Assembly: GCA_015486505.1 (NCBI GenBank)
Contig: WFRP01000128.1
Span: forward strand, 1-19,976
Length of the DNA stretch: 19,976 nt
Source: Pseudomonadota bacterium
Lineage (GTDB): Bacteria; Desulfobacterota; Anaeroferrophillalia; Anaeroferrophillales; Tharpellaceae
Reading direction: 5' to 3'
A program made the translations under genes and the position numbers. Below the pieces are notes generated by a model. The model saw only the letters and a list, made by a program, of their open reading frames with translations. It searched no databases and was not told the DNA's origin. Below, one piece after another: positions 1 through 6,312 of the stretch (position 1 is its first letter; every line of letters starts with the position of its first letter).

Positions 1-12
1 GTTCCCGCATTA
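1..12 (+). repeat. Tail of a further copy of the dispersed ~172-bp repeat
   Basis: The first 12 bases, GTTCCCGCATTA, match the last 12 bases of the copy at 13-185 (174-185). They run directly into the start of that copy (GTACCTTACAGG at 13). This is the pattern expected of two head-to-tail units with the upstream one cut by the window edge. Only 12 bases are visible, so the rest is inference. Confidence 0.6.
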
Positions 13-185
13 GTACCTTACAGGTTATTTTCTGCACCAAAAAACAAGATTTAATAATCAGAAAATGTTCTGATAAGAGTACTTATTTGCGCCCAACGGA
101 AGTGCCCTTGGGGTGCGACCAGCGGATTGCCCCTGGGTGCGGGCCGAAAAGGCTCCGTTTGGGTTGCGGGGATTGTTCCCGCATT
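13..185 (+). repeat. Dispersed intergenic repeat, copy 1
   Basis: This is a 173-bp non-coding repeat running from GTACCTTACAGG to GTTCCCGCATTA, nearly identical to the copy at 3041-3212 and present inverted at 15373-15537. It contains a 7-bp hairpin at 57-74 (ATCAGAA, loop AATG, TTCTGAT). It also has a GGGCC/GGCTC hairpin at 141-155 with loop GAAAA, and a GCGGG/CCCGC hairpin at 166-182. Two related ~25-bp units occupy 93-118 and 119-143. It lies downstream of pgsA, beyond that gene's terminator. There is no coding potential of its own, so it is best read as a small non-autonomous, MITE-like or REP-like element of unknown mover. Confidence 0.85.
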
Positions 186-203
186 AGTAATTATTTGTGA
201 TTT

Positions 204-221
204 CTCTGCGGCCCTGCAGAG
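204..221. repeat. Short CTCTGC/GCAGAG palindrome
   Basis: A 6-bp perfect stem (CTCTGC at 204-209, GCAGAG at 216-221) encloses loop GGCCCT. The same arms and the start of the loop recur in the larger palindrome at 15209-15274, which also lies beyond the CCCGCATT end of a repeat copy. It may be a shortened form of that module. Confidence 0.45.
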
Positions 222-268
222 GAAAAGCGCACATTACTTTCAAATATGTGGCCGCAATCTCGATAACG

Positions 269-298
269 AAAAAAGTCCTGGTTATGAGACCAGGACTT
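269..298 (-). terminator. Rho-independent terminator of pgsA
   Basis: Read on the minus strand there is a perfect 9-bp stem (arms at 290-298 and 273-281) with an 8-nt loop, followed by a run of six T (complement of 269-274). It lies about 45 bp beyond the pgsA stop codon in the correct orientation, so it most likely ends the transcript carrying pgsA. Confidence 0.85.
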
Positions 299-343
299 CA
301 TACTTAAAATCAATAGGCGTTTCTTTTTATCTACCGGCAAATT

Positions 344-970
344 TCAATCGGCTACAAGCTGGGAAAAAGTATTTCGAAAATAGATGTAGCCGGTCCACAT
401 CGTATAGATAAAAGCTATCCAGAGAAAAAAGATACCGACCGCATGGGCGTCAGCTCCGAGAAACGGATAATGGATTACGAGCGCGACGATGGCAACCGTT
501 TGAAATGTTGTCTTATATTTTGCCATAGTTGTGACCCCGATAGCCTTACCCCGGTCGGCGGCTATTGCCCGTAAACCGGTGATCGCGGTCTCCCGACAAA
601 GAATCAGACAGACCATCCAGGCCGGTGCCCGATGGAGGTAGACCAGCATTACCATCGTCGACAAAATCAGAATTTTATCGGCCAGCGGATCCAGCAGTTT
701 GCCGAGATTGGATTCGAAGCCGTATTTTCGCGCCATATAGCCGTCAAGCCCGTCGGTAATCGCGGCCGCCGTTACCAGCAATGCGGTCAGCAGATTAAGC
801 CAGCGATTACCGGAATAAAGTAAAATTATAATTACGGGGACTGAGAGGATTCGACTTAATGTCAACAGGTTAGGCAGGTTTGAGGGTTCTTTCACATAAA
901 GCTTTACTCGGGTGAGCAACGTAGCGGAACCCTTGCCGATTAAAGCTGAAAAACCTTCATTTCGGGTCAT
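344..970 (-). CDS. pgsA: CDP-diacylglycerol--glycerol-3-phosphate 3-phosphatidyltransferase
   Basis: PgsA makes phosphatidylglycerol phosphate from CDP-diacylglycerol and glycerol 3-phosphate at the inner membrane, the committed step towards phosphatidylglycerol and cardiolipin. The 208-residue protein carries the complete CDP-alcohol phosphotransferase motif D73-x2-D76-G77-x2-A80-R81-x8-G90-x3-D94-x3-D98, with hydrophobic membrane segments before and after it (first about residues 42-70). The start is supported by an ATGA overlap with the stop codon of the upstream ihfB gene, which suggests translational coupling. The first ~30 residues before NLPNLLTLSR are longer than in many PgsA proteins, so an internal start is possible. 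An intrinsic terminator follows. Family assignment is firm; glycerol phosphate specificity is inferred from overall similarity. Confidence 0.93.
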   Translation of the reverse strand: MTRNEGFSALIGKGSATLLTRVKLYVKEPSNLPNLLTLSRILSVPVIIILLYSGNRWLNLLTALLVTAAAITDGLDGYMARKYGFESNLGKLLDPLADKILILSTMVMLVYLHRAPAWMVCLILCRETAITGLRAIAADRGKAIGVTTMAKYKTTFQTVAIVALVIHYPFLGADAHAVGIFFLWIAFIYTMWTGYIYFRNTFSQLVAD

Positions 971-1245
971 TTTTGATTAATCCGCTCTTTCAAATCCTTA
1001 CCGACTTTGAAAAATGGCAAACGCTTACGCCCGACTTCAATCAGCTCACCGGTCTTGGGGTTACGACCGGTATAACCTTTGTAATGTTCAATATGAAAAC
1101 TGCCGAACCCCCTTAACTCGATACGATTCTCATCAAGTAAAGCCTGTTTCATACCATTAACAATCAGATTAACAATTGTTTCAGCAACCTTAAGTTTAAG
1201 GTCGGAACGATTTGCCAACTCTTCAATCAGCTCAGATTTATTCAT
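967..1245 (-). CDS. ihfB: HU/IHF-family DNA-binding protein, IHF beta-like
   Basis: This 92-residue protein is a member of the HU/IHF family, small dimeric proteins that bend DNA. It has the N-terminal helices (NKSELIEELA), the core RGFGSF (about 45-50) and the beta-arm tip GRNPKTGE, whose proline intercalates into the minor groove. The ending PFFKVGKDLKERI is typical of proteins annotated as integration host factor beta in deltaproteobacteria. IHF beta normally pairs with an alpha subunit encoded elsewhere, and none is in this window; a homodimeric HU-like role cannot be excluded. The gene overlaps pgsA by 4 bp (ATGA). A candidate promoter lies in the AT-rich 260-bp gap upstream. No strong Shine-Dalgarno sequence is visible before the ATG. 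Confidence 0.88.
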   Translation of the reverse strand: MNKSELIEELANRSDLKLKVAETIVNLIVNGMKQALLDENRIELRGFGSFHIEHYKGYTGRNPKTGELIEVGRKRLPFFKVGKDLKERINQK

Positions 1246-1428
1246 TTACAAAGTCCATTTTTTTTAGTTCTTGATCCGACAAAAAGAGTCGTTTTTGGTA
1301 ACCGGCAGTAATAAACCGCCTTTGCTTAGATTTTACTTAGATCATTAATTAAATTTTATCGCGCAACCAGGCCAACCATAAAAACACTGCTTTTATTATA
1401 GTTTAACCGACGCAGTAAACATCTTAAT

Positions 1429-1458
1429 TTACTAGCAATATCTAACCAGCAATGTCAA
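1429..1458 (-). promoter_or_regulatory. Candidate sigma-70 promoter for ihfB-pgsA
   Basis: On the minus strand a perfect -35 box TTGACA (1458-1453) is followed 18 bp later by TAGTAA (1434-1429), preceded by TGC as in an extended -10. Upstream, 1461-1505 is almost pure A/T and could act as an UP element. A separate perfect TATAAT lies at 1400-1395 without a convincing -35. The gap 1246-1505 holds nothing else I recognise. Confidence 0.45.
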
Positions 1459-1505
1459 GCAAAAATTAATATTTTCTATTTATTTTTTAATATTATTTGT
1501 TACTA

Positions 1506-2855
1506 TTATTTTTTACCGCGACCGGTACGAGCCCGGAAAAAAATTTTCACCGGGACTCCGTAAAAGCTGAAATGATCGATTATTCGATTCTCAAGATAAC
1601 GGATATAGTCAGCTTTAATCCCCTTTACCTTATTGACAAAAAAGATAAAGGTCGGCGGGGCGCTGCGCGCCTGGGTAATGAAATAAAATTTCAAGGGCCG
1701 GCGCTGGATCAATGGGTGCTGATGCGCTGCCACAACCTCTGCCAGCCAACGGTTAAGCTCTCCGGTGCCGACCCGGCGGCTGTAAATATCGTATACCGAC
1801 TTCAATGTCGGAAAAAATTTCCGTAAGCCTTTACCTTCCTTAACTGAGATTTCCATAACCACCGGCTTATGAATACCGGTTAAGCGATAGGCCAAATCTT
1901 CCCTCAGTTCCGCCAGCAGTTTTTTTCTATTGGCAGGAAAAAGGTCGGTTTTATTGAAAACGTAGATTACAGCTTTTCCTTTTTCGTGGGCCAGGGCCGA
2001 AATCTGCAGATCCTGATCCGTAATTCCCGCCGTCGCGTCCAGCATCAGCACGACAATATCGGCAAAATCTATGGCTCGCATAGTCGCGACATTACTGAGA
2101 CTTTCAACCTTTTCACGGACCCGGGCCTTGCGCCTGAGACCGGCGGTATCAAGAAAAAGATATTCCTGGGCCTCTCCCTGATGTTCGTTAACCAGAGAAA
2201 TCTGCACGGAATCAACCGTAGTTCCGGGACGGCCGCTGGTGGTCAGCCGTTCGCTGCCGCAAAGATAGTTAAGCAGTGATGATTTCCCGACATTAGGTTT
2301 ACCGACCACCGAAATCCGAATCGCCGCGGCTCCTGATTTATCATCGACTACATTATTGCTCTCCGGCAAAAGTTCTGCCAGCGCCTCTTTAAGCGCGACA
2401 ATTCCCTCGCCGTGCTCGGCTGAAACATGGTAAATTTCATTCATACCCAGCGCGTAAAAATCGACACTTCTTTCAATTACGCGCGGCGATTCACATTTAT
2501 TGACCACCCACAAAATCGGCTTGCCGCTGCGCCGCAGATAACGGGCAAGTTCACCATCTTCAGCACAAACCCCGCTTTGCCCATCGAAAAGCAGGATAAT
2601 GATATCGGCTTCCGCGACCGCCGCCCGGGTCTGGCGGCCGACATCCTTCTGCAGTTCATCTTCACTGCCGAAAACCAGACCGCCGGTATCGACCAGCAGA
2701 CACTCGCGCTCATCAATTTTGAGATCGGCAAAAATTCGATCCCGGGTAACTCCGGGAGTATCCGCCACAATTGCCCGCCGGGCCTTCAACAGGCGATTAA
2801 AGAGAGTCGACTTGCCGACATTAGGTCGCCCGACAATGGCTACACATTTTTTCAT
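1506..2855 (-). CDS. der: Ribosome biogenesis GTPase Der (EngA)
   Basis: Der is an essential tandem GTPase that binds the 50S subunit late in assembly. The 449-residue protein has two G domains and a C-terminal KH-like domain, the usual size and layout. Domain 1 shows the P-loop G9-R-P-N-V-G-K-S16, T39 in the switch, D56-T-G-G and N119-K-C-E. Domain 2 shows G185-K-P-N-V-G-K-S192, D236-T-A-G, N301-K-T-D and the SVKEGKG loop. The KH-like part begins near residue 355. The G4 motif of domain 1 ends in Glu rather than the usual Asp, a mild variation. It is encoded upstream of ihfB on the same strand, 260 bp away. The ATG at 2855 gives the expected MKKCVAIVGRPNVGKST start, although no clear ribosome binding site is seen. 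Confidence 0.97.
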   Translation of the reverse strand: MKKCVAIVGRPNVGKSTLFNRLLKARRAIVADTPGVTRDRIFADLKIDERECLLVDTGGLVFGSEDELQKDVGRQTRAAVAEADIIILLFDGQSGVCAEDGELARYLRRSGKPILWVVNKCESPRVIERSVDFYALGMNEIYHVSAEHGEGIVALKEALAELLPESNNVVDDKSGAAAIRISVVGKPNVGKSSLLNYLCGSERLTTSGRPGTTVDSVQISLVNEHQGEAQEYLFLDTAGLRRKARVREKVESLSNVATMRAIDFADIVVLMLDATAGITDQDLQISALAHEKGKAVIYVFNKTDLFPANRKKLLAELREDLAYRLTGIHKPVVMEISVKEGKGLRKFFPTLKSVYDIYSRRVGTGELNRWLAEVVAAHQHPLIQRRPLKFYFITQARSAPPTFIFFVNKVKGIKADYIRYLENRIIDHFSFYGVPVKIFFRARTGRGKK

Positions 2856-2961
2856 TAGACAACCGTCAGATGTTAATTTTGTAACTACTTACGCCAAAAC
2901 AATTAAAAAATCCGTCACCTTCTAAATAACACTTTGTAACTATCTGAAATTATTAAAATTT

Positions 2962-3040
2962 TATCCGTGTCTATCCGTGTCCATCTGTGGTTCAACAAAA
3001 AAATAGAAACCACAGATGAACGCAGATTAACCCAGATTTA
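2962..3040. repeat. Intergenic palindromic repeat built on CCATCTGTGGTT
   Basis: An 11-bp inverted repeat (CATCTGTGGTT at 2982-2992, AACCACAGATG at 3008-3018) encloses an A-rich 15-nt loop. On the left it is flanked by tandem ATCCGTGTCT/ATCCGTGTCC and on the right by GAACGCAGATTAACCCAGATT, which weakly mirror each other. A related element occurs at 15309-15375. From memory, CCATCTGTGGTT palindromes of this type occur between genes in many environmental bacteria; I cannot confirm that here. It directly abuts the repeat copy that starts at 3041, and it lies between divergent der and ftsH. Confidence 0.75.
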
Positions 3041-3212
3041 GTACCTTACAGGTTATTTTCTGTACCAAAAAACAAGATTTAATAATCAGAAAATGTTCTG
3101 ATAAGAGTACTTATTTGCGCCCAGCGGATTGCCCTTGGGGTGCGACCAGCGGATTGCCCCTGGGTGCGGGCCGAAAAGGCTCCGTTTGGGTTGCGGGATC
3201 CGTTCCCGCATT
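3041..3212 (+). repeat. Dispersed intergenic repeat, copy 2
   Basis: This is 172 bp, nearly identical to copy 1 (13-185) in the same orientation. The first ~80 bases differ at one position, and most other differences fall in the first 25-bp unit and the terminal hairpin loop. It carries the tandem 25-bp units CCAGCGGATTGCCC... at 3121-3145 and 3146-3170, a GGGCC/GGCTC hairpin at 3168-3182 and a GCGGGA/TCCCGC hairpin near 3193-3209. With copy 1 it brackets pgsA-ihfB-der as direct repeats about 3 kb apart. Confidence 0.87.
3121..3170 (+). repeat. 25-bp tandem duplication inside repeat copy 2
   Basis: Two consecutive 25-bp units both begin CCAGCGGATTGCCC. The second ends CTGGGTGCGGG and the first TTGGGGTGCGA. 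Copy 1 has a diverged first unit and an intact second one; copy 3 has only a single unit. The unit count therefore varies between family members. Confidence 0.75.
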
Positions 3213-3347
3213 GGTTCCTCTCACGTTACCTGTATATATGTGGCTGCGATAGCGGCCTGGGATGCTTCTAATATGGATTGGACTTTTATGCAAGTATTTC
3301 GAACTATTTGCCGACCCGGCGGTACCGGCAAAGAGAACAGTTTTCAC

Positions 3348-3376
3348 TTGCAAATTATAGTGTATTGCTGTATATT
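3348..3376 (+). promoter_or_regulatory. Candidate sigma-70 promoter upstream of ftsH
   Basis: TTGCAA (3348-3353) and TATATT (3371-3376) are separated by exactly 17 bp and match the consensus at 4 of 6 and 5 of 6 positions. Transcription would begin near 3383, about 360 bp before ftsH, and would first cross the hairpins at 3411-3430 and 3483-3518. Confidence 0.35.
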
Positions 3377-3410
3377 GACGGGTTCCGGTCTTGGGCTGTC
3401 ACGGCCTTCG

Positions 3411-3430
3411 GCCGGCATTTTATTGCCGGC
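3411..3430 (+). other. GC-rich hairpin GCCGGCA/TGCCGGC
   Basis: A perfect 7-bp stem (3411-3417 with 3424-3430) has loop TTTTAT. The preceding CGGCC-TTC-GGCCG (3402-3414) offers an overlapping, mutually exclusive stem. A near-identical core, CGGCAA-TTTA-TTGCCG, appears at 19825-19840, and TACCGGCAAATTT is shared exactly between 332-344 and 3438-3450. Confidence 0.6.
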
Positions 3431-3482
3431 AACCTAATACCGGCAAATTTTAAATACATCGTAACTATTCAGCCAAATTTTA

Positions 3483-3518
3483 CCCCCCACCTTCTGGAGG
3501 GGGCGGGGGTGGTTTTTT
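3483..3518 (+). terminator. Terminator-like C/G-rich hairpin ahead of ftsH
   Basis: A C-rich arm (3483-3491) can pair with the G-rich arm (3499-3512), giving six or more G-C pairs with one bulged T, and six T follow (3513-3518). In plus orientation this has the form of an intrinsic terminator. It could end a short leader RNA, or attenuate transcription into ftsH. The pairing was worked out by eye. Confidence 0.45.
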
Positions 3519-3549
3519 CGTAAGCGGTTGCGGAAACGATTTCATTGTT

Positions 3550-3680
3550 TTTCGGAAGCGAGCGGGAGCCCATCAGCATTGCAACTGTTTGAGCGTAAGC
3601 GAGTTTTGCAAGGCGGGCGCAGCGAGCTTAAAGGAAAAACAGAAATCTTAACGCCGGGCGGAGAAAAACCGCGCCCGACC
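3550..3680 (+). repeat. Structured intergenic block with three AGCGAG motifs
   Basis: AGCGAG recurs at 3557-3562, 3598-3603 and 3621-3626. The middle one sits inside a stem-loop bounded by TTGCAA at 3579-3584 and 3606-3611. A further hairpin pairs CGGGCGG (3655-3661) with CCGCGCCCG (3669-3677) across A-rich sequence, with a 2-nt bulge. The translation of this stretch looks like short hypothetical proteins I have seen repeatedly in databases, which usually points to a repeated non-coding element; that is recollection, not a search. Confidence 0.45.
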
Positions 3681-3743
3681 CCGGATTCGGCTGAATACTT
3701 ACAATACATCAACCTTTTCAACTACTAAAATAGAGCCTTTTAA

Positions 3744-5600
3744 ATGTCATCACCGAAAAAAAATCAGGACATGAAGCCTTTCTACAAGAACCTGGCCCTC
3801 TGGCTGGTGATCTGTCTTGTTATGATTATGGTTTTCAATGTTTTCAACACCCCGCAAACCAACAACAATGAAATAAGTTTCAGTCAGTTTCTGGAAATGG
3901 TCGACTCCGGCAAAATCAGTAAAGTTCTGATTCAAGGGCGCAATATATCCGGGACTTACGGTTCAACCAAATTCAAAACCTACACTCCGGATGACCCGAC
4001 CCTGGTAAAAACCCTGCGCGACAAAGGCATCCAGATCTCGGCCAAACCTGAAGATCAGTCGCCCCTCTGGCAGTCGATCCTGATCTCCTGGTTTCCGATG
4101 CTGCTGTTAATCGGAGTCTGGATATTCTTTATGCGCCAGATGCAAGGCGGCGGCGGCAAGGCTATGTCTTTCGGTAAAAGCCGCGCCAAGCTGTTGACTG
4201 AAGATCAAAAGAAAGTCACATTCAAAGATGTTGCCGGAATCGAAGAAGCTAAAGAAGAGCTTGAAGAGATAATCAATTTCCTGAAAGAGCCTAAAAAATT
4301 CACCCGTCTGGGCGGTAAGATCCCCAAAGGGGTTCTTTTGGTCGGCTCGCCCGGAACCGGAAAAACCCTGCTGGCTAAAGCGATTGCCGGTGAAGCTGAA
4401 GTGCCTTTTTTCAGCATCAGCGGTTCCGATTTTGTCGAAATGTTTGTCGGTGTCGGGGCTTCCCGGGTGCGTGACCTTTTCATTCAGGGGAAAAAGAATG
4501 CCCCCTGCCTGATTTTTATTGATGAAATTGATGCCGTCGGCCGCCATCGCGGCGCCGGTTTAGGCGGCGGCCATGACGAACGCGAACAGACTTTGAACCA
4601 GTTGCTGGTGGAAATGGACGGCTTTGAATCCAACGACGGGGTCATTCTGCTGGCCGCGACCAACCGACCTGATGTTCTCGATCCGGCACTTTTACGGCCA
4701 GGCCGTTTTGATCGTCAGGTAATCGTCCCGAATCCCGACGTTAAAGGGCGCGCGGGCATCCTTAAAGTCCACGCCCGCAAAGTGCCTTTGGCCAAAGATG
4801 TTGATCTCCATGTGGTCGCTCGCGGGACTCCCGGTTTTTCCGGGGCCGACCTGGCAAATCTGATCAATGAAGCCAGCCTGCTGGCCGCCCGCACCGACAA
4901 GAATGAAGTCGAGATGACTGACCTTGAGGAAGCTAAAGACAAGGTTATGATGGGGGCCGAACGCCGCAGCCTCGTCATCAGCAAGGAAGAAAAAATCAAT
5001 ACCGCTTTTCATGAGGCCGGGCATGCCTTAGTCGCCCGCTTTCTCCAGGGTACCGACCCGATCCATAAGGTAACCATCATCCCCCGGGGCCGGGCCCTGG
5101 GTTTGACCCAGCAGTTGCCGATTGACGAACGTCATACTTACAACAAAGACTACCTTATCAATAACATCAAAGTCCTGATGGGCGGCCGGGTGGCTGAGGA
5201 ATTAGCTTTAGACCATATTACCACCGGCGCCGGCAATGATATTGAAAGAGCCACCGAGATGGCCCGGAAAATGGTTTGTGAATGGGGTATGGGAAAGATG
5301 GGCCCGGTAAGTTTCGGCAAAAAAGAGGAACATATCTTTTTAGGCCGGGAGATGTCGGAAAATCGTAATTTCAGTGAGCAGACCGCGGTGGAAATCGACA
5401 CTGAGATAAAAGAGATCGTCCACGATGCTTATACGGAAGCCAAAGAAATTGTTGCTGAACACCGCAAAGAGCTCGAAGACCTGGCCAATGCCCTGCTCGA
5501 TAAAGAGAGTGTTAACGGCCCTGAGGTAGACAGAATTATCGGTCTTACACCTGAAACCGCAGATGAATCCGAGGATAAAGCCGAAGATCGCGATGACTGA
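3744..5600 (+). CDS. ftsH: ATP-dependent zinc metalloprotease FtsH
   Basis: FtsH is a membrane-anchored hexameric AAA+ protease that extracts and degrades damaged membrane proteins and short-lived regulators. The 618-residue protein has TM1 (about 17-35), a periplasmic part (about 36-110), TM2 (about 112-129), the AAA module and the M41 peptidase domain. Visible motifs are Walker A G201-S-P-G-T-G-K-T208 (the second residue is more often P), Walker B LIFIDEID (257-263), pore F-V-G at 234-236, the second region of homology TNRPDVLDPALLRPGRFDR (307-325), H423-E-A-G-H427 and the third zinc ligand D499. The tail is acidic. An internal ATG at residue 10 (MKPFYKNLALW) matches the usual FtsH start and may be the true one; neither has a strong ribosome binding site. 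It heads the six-gene operon. Confidence 0.97.
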   Translation: MSSPKKNQDMKPFYKNLALWLVICLVMIMVFNVFNTPQTNNNEISFSQFLEMVDSGKISKVLIQGRNISGTYGSTKFKTYTPDDPTLVKTLRDKGIQISAKPEDQSPLWQSILISWFPMLLLIGVWIFFMRQMQGGGGKAMSFGKSRAKLLTEDQKKVTFKDVAGIEEAKEELEEIINFLKEPKKFTRLGGKIPKGVLLVGSPGTGKTLLAKAIAGEAEVPFFSISGSDFVEMFVGVGASRVRDLFIQGKKNAPCLIFIDEIDAVGRHRGAGLGGGHDEREQTLNQLLVEMDGFESNDGVILLAATNRPDVLDPALLRPGRFDRQVIVPNPDVKGRAGILKVHARKVPLAKDVDLHVVARGTPGFSGADLANLINEASLLAARTDKNEVEMTDLEEAKDKVMMGAERRSLVISKEEKINTAFHEAGHALVARFLQGTDPIHKVTIIPRGRALGLTQQLPIDERHTYNKDYLINNIKVLMGGRVAEELALDHITTGAGNDIERATEMARKMVCEWGMGKMGPVSFGKKEEHIFLGREMSENRNFSEQTAVEIDTEIKEIVHDAYTEAKEIVAEHRKELEDLANALLDKESVNGPEVDRIIGLTPETADESEDKAEDRDD

Positions 5601-6279
5601 GAAGCATAAGAACCAACAAATCCGGCTTCTCGGTAAAAACTGGAATATTCAGCAGATAATCGCGACCGACAAAGCGATGAAACCCGACATTCTGATTGCC
5701 GAGAATGCCGGTGAATTTATTGTCGCCAAGGATTTTCGTAATAAAATATGGCCGGCCCGCACCCTCTGGGGGCCGTTTAATATCATGTACGAAAAATTCA
5801 TCCTGCAAAAACTTGACGGCATAAGCGGCATCCCTCAATTTATCGGTCTCGAAGATTACAACTGTATGCTCATCAGCTATATAGATGGGGATATAATCAA
5901 AAAATCCTGCCGCCGCCTGGCGCCGGGTTACTTTGCAAAACTTTCAACTATAGCTCAAGCGATCCACAAGCGCGGGATTCTCCACTTGGATCTCGGCCAT
6001 AAAAGTAACGTTATGGTCAAAAGCAACGGAGATCCGGCAATCATTGACTTCAACACCTCTATCTACCTGCCCGCGAACTTATTTTTTTCTCCCCTGTTGA
6101 AACTTCTGGCCCGGATTGATTTAATTTCGATCCTGCGCCTGAAACTCAGATTCAGCCCTCAGGAATCCACCTTTTCTGAAAGACAACAGGTAAAAAAACT
6201 TCTCTACCTCAGAAAACTGTGGATTTTTGACAAAATTTCCCGTAGAATTACCAGAATTAATAAAAGCAGTTCAGATTAA
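5593..6279 (+). CDS. Small protein-kinase-fold (RIO1/LPS-kinase-like) protein
   Basis: This 228-residue protein has the kinase-fold core but no firm substrate. It shows a beta3 lysine in I-V-A-K46, a candidate alpha-C glutamate E67 in the stretch MYEKFILQKL, a catalytic loop H131-L-D133-L-G-H-K-S-N139, and D152-F-N in place of DFG. This pattern matches the small proteins usually annotated as RIO1-like or lipopolysaccharide/KDO kinases (GI-GIP-F-G after the alpha-C helix, HxDLxHxxN loop). The C-terminal 70 residues are basic and partly hydrophobic, which could place it at the inner membrane. The start at 5593 overlaps ftsH by 8 bp (ATGACTGA); an ATG 30 bp upstream is in frame but has no ribosome binding site. 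The role could be sugar phosphorylation on LPS core or protein phosphorylation; the operon context does not decide. Confidence 0.75.
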   Translation: MTEKHKNQQIRLLGKNWNIQQIIATDKAMKPDILIAENAGEFIVAKDFRNKIWPARTLWGPFNIMYEKFILQKLDGISGIPQFIGLEDYNCMLISYIDGDIIKKSCRRLAPGYFAKLSTIAQAIHKRGILHLDLGHKSNVMVKSNGDPAIIDFNTSIYLPANLFFSPLLKLLARIDLISILRLKLRFSPQESTFSERQQVKKLLYLRKLWIFDKISRRITRINKSSSD

Positions 6280-6312
6280 CTTAATCAATCAATCAAAATC
6301 GGTGTTCGGATA

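Larger units (their letters stand above)
3213..3743 (+). other. Gene-poor 5' region of ftsH with several structured segments
   Basis: This stretch of about 530 bp separates repeat copy 2 from ftsH. Open frames exist on both strands but none has a family signature, a convincing ribosome binding site or biased codon use, so I call no gene. It holds a promoter-like pair at 3348-3376, a hairpin at 3411-3430, a terminator-like C/G-rich hairpin at 3483-3518 and a block of structured sequence at 3550-3680 with three AGCGAG motifs. In many deltaproteobacteria I would expect tilS just before ftsH; it is absent here. Confidence 0.6.

Noticed and set aside
127..411. 94-residue plus-strand frame starting in repeat copy 1
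   Set aside because: It begins inside the non-coding repeat, runs through the pgsA terminator and into the 3' end of pgsA antisense, and resembles no family.
1276..1297. Small CGAC-AAAAAGA-GTCG hairpin followed by T5
   Set aside because: The 4-bp stem is too weak for a terminator, and in plus orientation no gene ends there.
2962..3040. CRISPR-like or riboswitch reading of the CCATCTGTGGTT palindrome
   Set aside because: There is no regular spacer-repeat array, and the element is a simple palindrome recurring next to other repeats.
3111..3523. Overlapping frames of 80-102 residues in and after repeat copy 2
   Set aside because: They lie on both strands, use repeat sequence in different frames from copy 1, and lack ribosome binding sites or domain signatures.
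3528..3728. 66-residue frame just upstream of ftsH
   Set aside because: It is made almost entirely of the AGCGAG hairpin block. The DNA structure explains it better than a protein, though I record the region as a finding.
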